Positions 1-5,821 of a DNA stretch of 19,535 nucleotides are shown in pieces (the stretch's first letter is position 1; every line of letters starts with the position of its first letter). The notes beneath the pieces were generated by a model. That model had not been told where the DNA came from. It was given only the letters and a program-made list of their open reading frames with translations, and searched no databases. This DNA comes from an uncultured Variovorax sp. (GTDB lineage Bacteria; Pseudomonadota; Gammaproteobacteria; Burkholderiales; Burkholderiaceae): the NCBI GenBank assembly GCA_946478645.1, contig CAMLCW010000052.1:1-19535 (forward strand), given 5' to 3'. Both the position numbers and the translations under genes were made by a program.

Positions 1-514
1 CGAGCCGTGCGGCCAGCGCCGGATGGAGCCACGCCGCCGCGCTGTCGCCGGGTCGCGGGTCTTGCGCCACCAGTTCCTCGAGCCAGCGCAGCGCCTCGAG
101 CTGGCGCGCGATGACGCGCGCGCGGCGCGAGGGCTGCGCGCCGCCCTGCCCTCCTCCACCGCGGGCCCGCGGAAAGGCCGCCTCGTAGGCCTCGACCTGC
201 TCGGCTTCGGAGAAGTCCGCGAGGCCTTGGGCTTCGGCGAATTCGGCGAGGCTCGGCAGCGCGGGAGAAGCGGTGAAGCGCTCGGGATCGAGCAGGATGA
301 GCCGCGCGGTGCCGGGCCTGTGCTCGCGCCGCGCGGCGGCGGCGAAGGCGTCGCGGATCCAGGCGATGGTGCGCCGCACGGTGCGCAGGTCGACATGCTC
401 GCCCTCGAGGCGCAGGTAGCGTTCCCAGCTCGCGCGCTCGTCCACCCCCTGGGCCAGCGCGCGCATGAACGCGAAGTGGCCGCGATGGAGCTTGCGCGGC
501 GCGGTTTTCTTCAC
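1..514 (-). CDS. Integrase-like protein, N-terminal part (runs off the left edge)
   Basis: The minus-strand frame stays open from a GTG at 514-512 to the window edge (171 codons), with no stop. The product begins KKTAPRKLHRGHFAFMRA and continues with a basic, helical, Trp/Arg-rich sequence that includes RTVRRTIAWIRDAFAAAA, LILLDPERF and QLEALRWLEELVAQDPRPGD. From memory this matches the N-terminal module (DUF3701-type) of phage-integrase-family proteins of Burkholderia, Ralstonia and relatives, which often sit next to partition genes of secondary replicons. The catalytic tyrosine-recombinase domain would lie outside the window, so activity cannot be judged. The GTG overlaps the stop of the upstream small gene by 4 bp (511-514, GTGA), indicating translational coupling. 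A later in-frame ATG would cut off the KLHRGHF segment, so GTG is preferred. The reading frame is well supported; the family name is moderately sure. Confidence 0.7.
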   Translation of the reverse strand, partial: MKKTAPRKLHRGHFAFMRALAQGVDERASWERYLRLEGEHVDLRTVRRTIAWIRDAFAAAARREHRPGTARLILLDPERFTASPALPSLAEFAEAQGLADFSEAEQVEAYEAAFPRARGGGGQGGAQPSRRARVIARQLEALRWLEELVAQDPRPGDSAAAWLHPALAARL

Positions 515-774
515 GAGGGGGTATTGGCGCCGCCGAAGGGCCCCTGCCAGAACTTCCACCAGGGGCGCGGCGGAGCCGGTGTTTCGGGTGGCAGCTGCTG
601 GAGGTTGCTGGCGCGCACGCGCTGGCGCAGTTCGACCTCGAGCGCGTGGGCCACGCCGTAGGCGTCGCGCTCGCCGCGCGATGCCCGCGCGCGCCACTCC
701 AGGGCCAGCTGTTCGAGTTCTGCGTCTTCCAGGCTTTGCAGTTCTTCCTGGGTGGGCATGGCCGGCGCGTTCAT
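511..774 (-). CDS. Small conserved hypothetical protein upstream of the integrase-like gene
   Basis: An 87-residue acidic, helical protein beginning MNAPAMPTQEELQSLEDAEL and ending in a Pro/Trp-rich tail (APPRPWWKFWQGPFGG). The ATG at 774-772 is chosen because GGGAG lies five bases upstream; an in-frame TTG at 789 would overlap that ribosome binding site. It overlaps the next gene by 4 bp, so the two are surely cotranscribed. No membrane segment, signal peptide or known catalytic motif is visible. I recall similar small proteins paired with DUF3701-type integrases in Burkholderiales, but no function is known to me. A role as an accessory to the recombinase is only a guess from coupling. Confidence 0.65.
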   Translation of the reverse strand: MNAPAMPTQEELQSLEDAELEQLALEWRARASRGERDAYGVAHALEVELRQRVRASNLQQLPPETPAPPRPWWKFWQGPFGGANTPS

Positions 775-1342
775 GGGCGCTCCCGGCAAACGGGAGCCTG
801 GGCTCGCGTCGGGCGCGAAGGGAAGGTCCGCGTCAAAGTCATCTGGAATCGGTGTTTGCTATAGCCATGGGGTCGAAATGCTATCGATGCCGCGGGAGGA
901 CACGGCGCGAGGCGGCGCCTTTTTGGCGACATTGTGCAATCGCATAATCATCAATGGATATTCTAGGTGTTCTACGAGGCCGATCCAAGAATCCAGAATC
1001 GGCAGAAGCGCTAAGTCGTTGATGTGACTGCATCTTTTGCCCTGCTAGAACCCCCGCGCCGCGCGGCGATCAGGTGCTTGTGGTGGCTTCCGGAGAGAGT
1101 TCTTGCGAAAGCAGCGCCAAGTGCGCGCGGCAATATGGGATTGAAGCGGAAGGCAAAGAAAGCGGTAACGATGTTAGCGCACACATTCTATGCGCTGTCA
1201 TCGGCTCCGGGGTTCAGCCCGGCATCGACACTTCGGGGGCCGCCGCGGCCCCCTGCCCTCCCCTGTCGCACCGTGCGACCCGGCCTTTGGCAATGCGGCG
1301 AGCAAATCCCAACGGCACTCACATCACCGGGCCAACCACCGC
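775..1342. other. Intergenic region between the small gene/integrase pair and parB
   Basis: About 570 bp with no convincing gene. Part of it (about 840-1200) is less G+C-rich than the neighbouring genes, as expected for a non-coding stretch that must hold the promoter of the minus-strand small gene. Visible structure: an inverted repeat with 6-bp GCCGAT/ATCGGC arms at 979-984 and 998-1003, and a perfect G+C palindrome at 1235-1253 close to the 3' end of parB. I could not identify a good -35/-10 pair. Confidence 0.5.
1235..1253. repeat. Perfect G+C palindrome downstream of parB
   Basis: GGGGGCCGCCGCGGCCCCC is a perfect 19-bp palindrome (9-bp arms around one base), about 90 bp past the parB stop. 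It would form a strong hairpin in RNA from either strand, but no run of T follows on the parB strand, so it is not a classic intrinsic terminator. It may still impede transcription or mark the end of the parAB transcript. Confidence 0.4.
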
Positions 1343-2425
1343 CTAGGCAAGCAGCTGCACCTTCTGCAACACTTCCGAGATCGACTTGATGAGCGCCTCG
1401 GTCGGCGGCTCGGCCGCGACGCTCGGCAGGAGCGTCAGCGTCACCGCGCCGTCGGTACCGCGCACGCACGAGCCCACGGTCTTGCCCTCGCTCTGGATGG
1501 CGATCTTCTGCGGCTTCGCGCCGGGCTCGTTGCCCAGCAGCCGCGCCACCACCACGGCCGGCAGCAGCTTCTGCCCGCGCACCTTCTCGGCGCGCTTGAG
1601 CACGCTGCGACGGTCCTTGTCGAGAGCCGCATTGAGCTGCTCCGCATGACGATACTGGATCTCGAGCGGGCTGCGGAAGCATTCGACCACGGCCGACGGC
1701 AACTGCGCCACGATCAGCGCCTTGCGCACCCAGGTGTGGCTGACGCCGAGCTTCTCGGCCATCTGGCGCTGTGTCGGGAACAACTGCTCCTCGAGCGCGC
1801 GCTGGTACATCACGCCCTGCTCGTACGGCGAGAGATCGGCGCGCTCGCGGTTCTCGCGGTCCATTGCCGCGAACAGTTCGGCGTCGCCGAGCTCGTCGAC
1901 CCAGATCGCCGCCAGCACCGGAATGCCGAGCTCCAGGCAGGCCCGGTGCCGGCGGTGGCCGAACACCAGTTCGTAGCGGTCGGGCTGGTCCGGCAGCGCC
2001 CGCACGAGGATCGGCTGCACATTGCCGCCGGCCTGCTCGATGTCGGCCTTGAGGCCCGCGAACTCGGCGTTCTCGAAAGACGCCGGATGCCGGTTGGCCC
2101 AGCGCGATGCGCGGATGCTCGCGGGATCGAGCTTGCGCGTGGGCGTCGAATCGTCGTAGTGCCGCAGCCGCTCGCGCAAGGTCGCGAGCTCACCCTCGAC
2201 CGCCTGCATCTGGCCGCGGAACGCGAGCATCTGGCCCGGGCCGGTGCGCGGCGCGAACTGGCCCGGCTGGGCCGGTGGAAACCTGGTTTCCACCGCGACG
2301 CCCGGCATGGCTGGTGGAATCGGCGCGGCCGGGGGCAATGCCGGCGCCGGACTCGCCGGCGCGGCGGGTTCGGGCAGCGAGAGTCCCGCGGTGAGCGCTT
2401 CGAGACGTTTACGCGTGCTGGCCAT
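1343..2425 (-). CDS. parB: ParB-family partition protein (CTP-dependent clamp)
   Basis: This 360-residue protein is the centromere-binding component of the parABS system: it loads on parS, spreads with CTP and stimulates ParA. Residues about 18-60 form a Pro/Ala-rich linker. The ParB/Sulfiredoxin-type nucleotide-binding domain covers about 95-200, with the CTP motif GHRRHRA at 156-162 (usual form GERRxRA) and ENRER at 191-195. The helix-turn-helix QMAEKLGVSHTWVRKAL lies at about 221-237, and a dimerisation region forms the C-terminus. The start at 2425 is set by GGAGG five bases upstream (2431-2435 on the plus strand). An in-frame extension to 2503 reads through a parS-like palindrome and is less likely. 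Residues 45-50 (VETRFP) are encoded by another copy of that palindrome. It lies 198 bp downstream of parA on the same strand. Confidence 0.93.
   Translation of the reverse strand: MASTRKRLEALTAGLSLPEPAAPASPAPALPPAAPIPPAMPGVAVETRFPPAQPGQFAPRTGPGQMLAFRGQMQAVEGELATLRERLRHYDDSTPTRKLDPASIRASRWANRHPASFENAEFAGLKADIEQAGGNVQPILVRALPDQPDRYELVFGHRRHRACLELGIPVLAAIWVDELGDAELFAAMDRENRERADLSPYEQGVMYQRALEEQLFPTQRQMAEKLGVSHTWVRKALIVAQLPSAVVECFRSPLEIQYRHAEQLNAALDKDRRSVLKRAEKVRGQKLLPAVVVARLLGNEPGAKPQKIAIQSEGKTVGSCVRGTDGAVTLTLLPSVAAEPPTEALIKSISEVLQKVQLLA
2275..2293. repeat. parS: parS-like palindrome 1, inside the parB coding sequence
   Basis: GTGGAAACCTGGTTTCCAC, a perfect palindrome with 9-bp arms around a central T on the plus strand. 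Symmetry extends one further base pair on each side (2274-2294). It encodes parB residues V45-P50. It is one of five copies, all in the parAB block. Confidence 0.75.
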
Positions 2426-2441
2426 GGGAACCTCCATTGCT

Positions 2442-2460
2442 GTGGAAACCTGGTTTCCAC
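2442..2460. repeat. parS: parS-like palindrome 2, just upstream of parB
   Basis: A second perfect copy (central T on the plus strand), only 16 bp upstream of the parB start and next to its ribosome binding site. ParB bound here could affect expression of its own gene as well as act in segregation. Confidence 0.78.
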
Positions 2461-2518
2461 GCCGAGCGCGTGGTGCGGTTGTGTGACGCATGCGGGTTCG
2501 CATCCGCCGCGGGTTGGG

Positions 2519-2537
2519 GTGGAAACCAGGTTTCCAC
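2519..2537. repeat. parS: parS-like palindrome 3, parA-parB gap
   Basis: A third perfect copy, with central A on the plus strand and so in the opposite orientation to copies 1, 2 and 5. Its start lies 77 bp from the start of copy 2 and 37 bp from that of copy 4. Confidence 0.78.
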
Positions 2538-2555
2538 GGTCAGGCTTCGCAGGCT

Positions 2556-2574
2556 GTGGAAACCAGGTTTCCAC
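2556..2574. repeat. parS: parS-like palindrome 4, parA-parB gap
   Basis: A fourth perfect copy with central A on the plus strand, 49 bp from the end of parA. Copies 2-4 occupy the 198-bp gap between the two genes. Confidence 0.78.
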
Positions 2575-2623
2575 GCGCGATGCCGGATGGCGAACAGGAC
2601 GTTGTGCAAGCTTGCTGCCATGC

Positions 2624-3880
2624 TCATTGCACCTCCGCCTTGTCGGCCCAGCTGCTCACCACAGACTGCTCGACGAGGTCGACGAAGGAATCGTAGGCAT
2701 CGGCGGCGCGCTTGTAGGTCTTGGCGGCACCCTCGTATTTCTGGACGTCGTAGACGGTTGCGAACTCCGCCGCCTTGTTGCTGGTCACGCTGGTCTTCGG
2801 GATCTCGACCGGCAGCGTGTACTCGCCATAGGTCGCCTGGATCCACTGGCGCACGGCGGGCGTCGCGGGGTCGCTCGGGTCGACGCGGCTGAGCAGCACA
2901 TGCAGGAAGTCGAACGCCTTGCCCGCACGCTCGCCGCTCTGCGCGTCGAGATTGCCGCCGAGGTCGGCCAGCAGCGACCAGAACTGCGCCGACGAGGCAA
3001 AGTCGAGGCCCGACGGCGGCACCGGCACGATGATGCCGTTGGCGGCCCAAAGGCCGTTGATCGTCACATAGGACAGTGACGGCGGCGTGTCGATGACGAT
3101 CACGTCGTACAGGTCGCGCACGCTTTCGAGGCCGGCGTTGAGCACATCCCAGAAGCGCGCGCCCGGCTCCTGCATCTGGCGCGCGGGGAGGGCGAACTCG
3201 GCCGAGAACAGGAACGGCGCGGCCGCCACGAGGTCGAGACCGTCCCAGTAAGTGGAGCGGATCGCATAGCGGATGTCGGTCTGGCTGCCGTCGCACAGCG
3301 GCGCGATGGTCATGTCCTCGCTGATCTCCGCCTCGGGCAGCAGACCGTGCAGCGTGGTCAGCGAACCCTGGGGGTCGGTGTCGATGGCCAGCACGCGATG
3401 GCCGCGCAGGCTCAGGCCCTGCGCCAGCACCATGGCGGTGGTGGTCTTGGCGACGCCGCCCTTGAAGTTGCCCACCGCGATCGTGAAGGCCTTCTTTCCG
3501 GCGGGCCGCATCTTGTCGGCGCGGTAGGTGCGCGTCCAGGTCCGCAGCTCGCTGAGCTCGAAGTTGCGCTTGCCGCCGGCCGGGGTGAGGCGGCCGCTCG
3601 GCAGGTCTTCCTTGGTGATGCGATAGGCCACGTGCGCCTTGTCGACGCCGCACAAGGCGGCCAGCTGCGCGGTAGAGTAGACGGGCGGGATCTTGCGCGC
3701 CTCGGGCGCAAGGAGCCGGCCGCGGATCTGCTCGACCATCGAGCCCGCGCGCGTGGCGAGCGATGCGATGCGCGCCATGTCGATGCGGGCACGTGGCGCA
3801 GAGGCCAGCGCAGGAAGCGCGGCGGGAAGGGGGGCCGTGGAAACCTGGTTTCCACCGGCAGCCGGGGTGGGCGACGCCAT
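2624..3880 (-). CDS. parA: ParA-family partition ATPase (type Ia, N-terminal HTH)
   Basis: A 418-residue ParA that drives replicon segregation by ATP-dependent binding to the nucleoid and, in type Ia systems, represses its own promoter. The N-terminal extension carries a MerR-like helix-turn-helix at about 67-88 (VYSTAQLAALCGVDKAHVAY). The deviant Walker A motif KGGVAKTTT spans 140-148, the switch region IDTDPQGS 166-173, and the Walker B stretch VIVIDTPPS about 260-268. Length and architecture match P1-type ParA and the ParA proteins of Burkholderiales secondary replicons. The ATG at 3880 is favoured because a promoter-like sequence and an inverted repeat lie just upstream, although the open frame continues to about 4186 across the iterons. 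Residues 9-15 (GGNQVST) are encoded by a parS-like palindrome. The ribosome binding site (AGG about 10 bases upstream) is weak. Confidence 0.92.
   Translation of the reverse strand: MASPTPAAGGNQVSTAPLPAALPALASAPRARIDMARIASLATRAGSMVEQIRGRLLAPEARKIPPVYSTAQLAALCGVDKAHVAYRITKEDLPSGRLTPAGGKRNFELSELRTWTRTYRADKMRPAGKKAFTIAVGNFKGGVAKTTTAMVLAQGLSLRGHRVLAIDTDPQGSLTTLHGLLPEAEISEDMTIAPLCDGSQTDIRYAIRSTYWDGLDLVAAAPFLFSAEFALPARQMQEPGARFWDVLNAGLESVRDLYDVIVIDTPPSLSYVTINGLWAANGIIVPVPPSGLDFASSAQFWSLLADLGGNLDAQSGERAGKAFDFLHVLLSRVDPSDPATPAVRQWIQATYGEYTLPVEIPKTSVTSNKAAEFATVYDVQKYEGAAKTYKRAADAYDSFVDLVEQSVVSSWADKAEVQ
3837..3855. repeat. parS: parS-like palindrome 5, inside the 5' end of parA
   Basis: The fifth perfect copy (central T on the plus strand), read in the parA frame as part of GGNQVST at residues 9-15. 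It is the copy closest to the origin, about 120 bp from the first iteron. Confidence 0.75.
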
Positions 3881-3897
3881 AGAGAATAGCCTTTTTA

Positions 3898-3939
3898 GAC
3901 GGAATCCGGCCATTCTATGAGAATCCGTCGAATGAACAA
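3898..3939 (-). promoter_or_regulatory. Candidate parA promoter and ParA operator
   Basis: On the minus strand a TTGTTC hexamer (3939-3934) is followed after 16 bp by TAGAAT (3917-3912), a plausible -35/-10 pair about 32 bp upstream of the parA ATG. The -10 lies within an imperfect inverted repeat at 3898-3929 (outer arms GACGGA/TCCGTC, with partial matches inward). This fits an operator for the HTH of ParA, since type Ia ParA proteins repress their own promoter. The -35 match is only fair. Confidence 0.5.
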
Positions 3940-3976
3940 GATCCGCGATAAAGATCGTGCTCATTGCCCGTCGAAG

Positions 3977-4020
3977 TGTGAGAGCGGTTGGGGACCAAGG
4001 TGAGGGCGATTGGGAATCCG
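3977..4020 (+). repeat. Left iteron array, two 22-bp units
   Basis: Two exactly adjacent 22-bp units at 3977-3998 and 3999-4020, read on the plus strand. Both fit the pattern (T/G)GTGAG, six bases, then TGGG. They share this core with the right array but point the opposite way, so the origin has inverted iteron arms. Confidence 0.72.
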
Positions 4021-4141
4021 GCCTGCACCGGCCGCGGCGAGGCACCCCAAAGTGCGACCGCGACGCTTCGGCGACCCCTGCAGGCGCGCCCGCGGGTACG
4101 CCAGCCCCCGCTGCGCGGCTGCGAGAGGCCTGCAGGGCCGC

Positions 4142-4261
4142 CCGCGCCCCTTGTCCACTCACATCAAATCCCATTCGTTCCCACATCAGCGGGCGTCAAA
4201 TCCCCTTCGTTCTCACATTCAATCCCATCCGATCTCACACTCATTCCCAGCGCTACTCACA
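4142..4261 (-). repeat. Right iteron array, five 22-bp units with a 10-bp insert
   Basis: Read on the minus strand, units at 4142-4163, 4164-4185, 4196-4217, 4218-4239 and 4240-4261 each start with TGTGAG (TGTGGG in the second) and have (T/A/G)GGG at positions 13-16. The period is exactly 22 bp, about two helical turns, apart from a 10-bp insert (4186-4195), about one turn, between units two and three. The units at 4164 and 4196 are the most alike; the outer ones (4142 and 4240) are the most degenerate. These are the expected binding sites of the adjacent Rep protein. Confidence 0.8.
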
Positions 4262-4359
4262 GTTCCGCTTCCAAGTGACTGTCAGCATTGAGGAAACCGG
4301 ACCGTCAACTCTTCAATATCCCAAGTGTTCTTCTTCAAAGGTTCAAGAGACCTCTGAAT

Positions 4360-4403
4360 GAATCTGTGAATTGACCCATTCACAAATCCGCGGCATCATG
4401 TGA
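4360..4403 (+). promoter_or_regulatory. rep promoter with overlapping inverted-repeat operator
   Basis: TTGACC (4371-4376), 17 bp, then CATCAT (4394-4399) form a reasonable sigma-70 promoter starting transcription shortly before the rep ATG at 4429. The -35 sits inside an inverted repeat with arms TGTGAA (4365-4370) and TTCACA (4379-4384), imperfectly extended outward. The arms share TGTGA with the iteron core, and another TGTGA lies at 4399-4403. Rep_3 initiators typically repress their own gene as dimers bound to such inverted half-iterons. Confidence 0.65.
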
Positions 4404-4428
4404 AACCATCGAGCTACCGGAAACACCC

Positions 4429-5802
4429 ATGGAAGAGGGCGAAGCGCCACGGCTGCCGCCGAAACCGCCTGCCGCCACCGACGAGCAGAGCGTGGCCAAG
4501 GCCAACGAGGCCATCGCCATCCGTCCCAAGCGAGGCCGGCTCACGCTGCTGTCGCGGCGCATCTACAACGCGCTGCTGTACCACTCGCAACGGCAGGGCG
4601 TCGACGAACCCGTCTACAAGCTGGCGCTCAGCGAATTGATCGGCGACGCGCGCTTCAATTCCAACAACACCGAGCTGCTGAAATCGCACCTGCGCGACAT
4701 GCAGGCCACCACGATCGAATGGTCGACCAGCGGCGCGGGCCTGAAGCGCTGGGTTTCCTCGCAGCTGCTCGGCACCGTGTCGATCGAGGAGCAGGGCAGG
4801 GGCCGGCCCTGCACCATCACCTGGCGCTACCCGGAGGAGATCCGCGAGCGCCTGGTCAAGCCGCACCAGTACACGCGCGTGCTGCTCGAGATCAGCGCGC
4901 AGATGCGCAGCTATCCGGCGGCCGTGCTGTACGAGATCGGCGCGCGCTATCTCACGTCACCGAGCCGGCTGTCGATGCGCGAGGACGTGCTCTGGTGGGC
5001 GGCCGTGCTGACCGGGCGCAGCGACATCACCGAGGTCGACTACCGCTTCCTCAAGCGCGACGTGATCAGCAAGGCACTGGCCGAGATCGAGGCGCTCTGC
5101 GAGGATTTCAGCCTCGAGCTGATCGAGCACAAGCGTGGCCGGCGCATCGAGGAGATCCAGTTCAGGGTGGTGCCCAAGCTGCAGCAGCGCCTCGGCTCGG
5201 CCGACGACCCGAGCCGCAACGTGTTCGATCTGGAGTTGGTCGGCAAGCTCATTGCGCTCGGCCTGAAGCAGGACGAGGCGCAGGACCTCTACGCCACCAC
5301 CGACGAAGGCCAGCTGCGCGCCACGCTCGAGCATGTGGAACAGCGGCTGCGCAGCCAGGCGCTGCCCACGCTCAAGTCGCCCGCGGCCTATTTCAAGGAC
5401 GCGCTCAAGAAGGGCTATGCCGGCGTCCGGGGCGAACCCGAGCCGCCCGCGGCCGGCGGCCCGCCTTCGGCGCAGCCCGCCCGGCCGGCGTCCGCGCTCG
5501 ACAGCCAGGACCGCATGCACCGGATCCGCGAGCTCTGGGACAACGACCGCATGCAGAAGGCGAGGGCGCTCTATCAAGAGATGCCCGACGTCATGCAGGC
5601 CGACATGCGCGCGCGCTTCGAGGCCGAGCGCCTGCCGGCCATCGCGGCCCCGATCGCGCGCGCCTGGCGCCGCGACGGACCGGCCAGCCGCATCGCGGCC
5701 ACCACCTTCCACCGCTGGCTTGCGCAGGCCACCTGGCCCGAGGAGCCCTCCGACCGGGTGCTGCTGGACTTCGCGCTGGCGCAGGGTGTGGCGGGAATGT
5801 AG
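4429..5802 (+). CDS. Replication initiator protein, Rep_3/RepB family
   Basis: A 457-residue initiator that would bind the adjacent iterons and open the origin of this replicon. Two winged-helix modules typical of Rep_3 initiators are recognisable. The first covers about 34-135, with RGRLTLLSRRIYNALLYHSQ at its start and LSELIGDARFNSNNTELLKSHL within it. The second covers about 140-250, with LEISAQMRSYPAAVLYEIGARYL followed by basic residues and KRGRRIEEIQF. The remaining 200 residues form a helical C-terminal extension with a Pro/Ala-rich linker near 345, longer than in small-plasmid Rep proteins but usual for initiators of Burkholderiales chromids and megaplasmids. The start at 4429 is the first ATG after the predicted promoter; the ribosome binding site (GGAA) is weak. 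It is divergent from parA and ends 19 bp before the convergent MFS gene. Confidence 0.88.
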   Translation: MEEGEAPRLPPKPPAATDEQSVAKANEAIAIRPKRGRLTLLSRRIYNALLYHSQRQGVDEPVYKLALSELIGDARFNSNNTELLKSHLRDMQATTIEWSTSGAGLKRWVSSQLLGTVSIEEQGRGRPCTITWRYPEEIRERLVKPHQYTRVLLEISAQMRSYPAAVLYEIGARYLTSPSRLSMREDVLWWAAVLTGRSDITEVDYRFLKRDVISKALAEIEALCEDFSLELIEHKRGRRIEEIQFRVVPKLQQRLGSADDPSRNVFDLELVGKLIALGLKQDEAQDLYATTDEGQLRATLEHVEQRLRSQALPTLKSPAAYFKDALKKGYAGVRGEPEPPAAGGPPSAQPARPASALDSQDRMHRIRELWDNDRMQKARALYQEMPDVMQADMRARFEAERLPAIAAPIARAWRRDGPASRIAATTFHRWLAQATWPEEPSDRVLLDFALAQGVAGM

Positions 5803-5821
5803 GCAGGCGCGCCGCGCGGCT

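Larger units (their letters stand above)
3977..4400. other. ori: Replication origin region (iteron type)
   Basis: This is the interval between the divergent parA and rep genes. From left to right it has two iterons in one orientation (3977-4020), a G+C-rich core (4021-4141), five iterons in the opposite orientation (4142-4261), and a stretch clearly richer in A+T than the rest of the window (about 4262-4400), a candidate unwinding element. The last part also carries the rep promoter and operator. The core contains a 10-bp inverted repeat, CCCTGCAGGC at 4076-4085 and its complement at 4128-4137. A weak DnaA-box-like TTGTCCACT lies at 4151-4159, within the first iteron of the right array. Iteron origins next to a Rep_3 initiator and parAB are well established for plasmids and chromids. 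Confidence 0.82.

Noticed and set aside
1074..1346. A possible 90-residue plus-strand gene in the gap downstream of parB
   Set aside because: No ATG start with a ribosome binding site, no recognisable motif, and a base composition like the surrounding non-coding DNA.
2275..2574. The repeated palindromes as a CRISPR array or REP elements
   Set aside because: Spacing is irregular, one copy lies within a gene, and there are no spacers of uniform length; position at parAB fits parS better.
1190..3079. A 629-codon open frame on the plus strand opposite parB and parA
   Set aside because: The product is rich in His, Arg and Leu with no domain, as expected for the antisense of G+C-rich genes; the opposite strand carries clear ParB and ParA motifs.
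4151..4159. TTGTCCACT as a DnaA box
   Set aside because: It differs from TTATCCACA at two positions and is also part of an iteron, so I mention it only as weak.
3881..4186. A 102-residue N-terminal extension of ParA through the origin
   Set aside because: The extension would translate the left iterons and the predicted parA promoter and has no conserved-looking sequence; the ATG at 3880 gives a normal ParA length.
5803..5821. A terminator between the convergent rep and MFS genes
   Set aside because: The 19-bp gap is G+C-rich with short self-complementarity but no T-tract on either strand.
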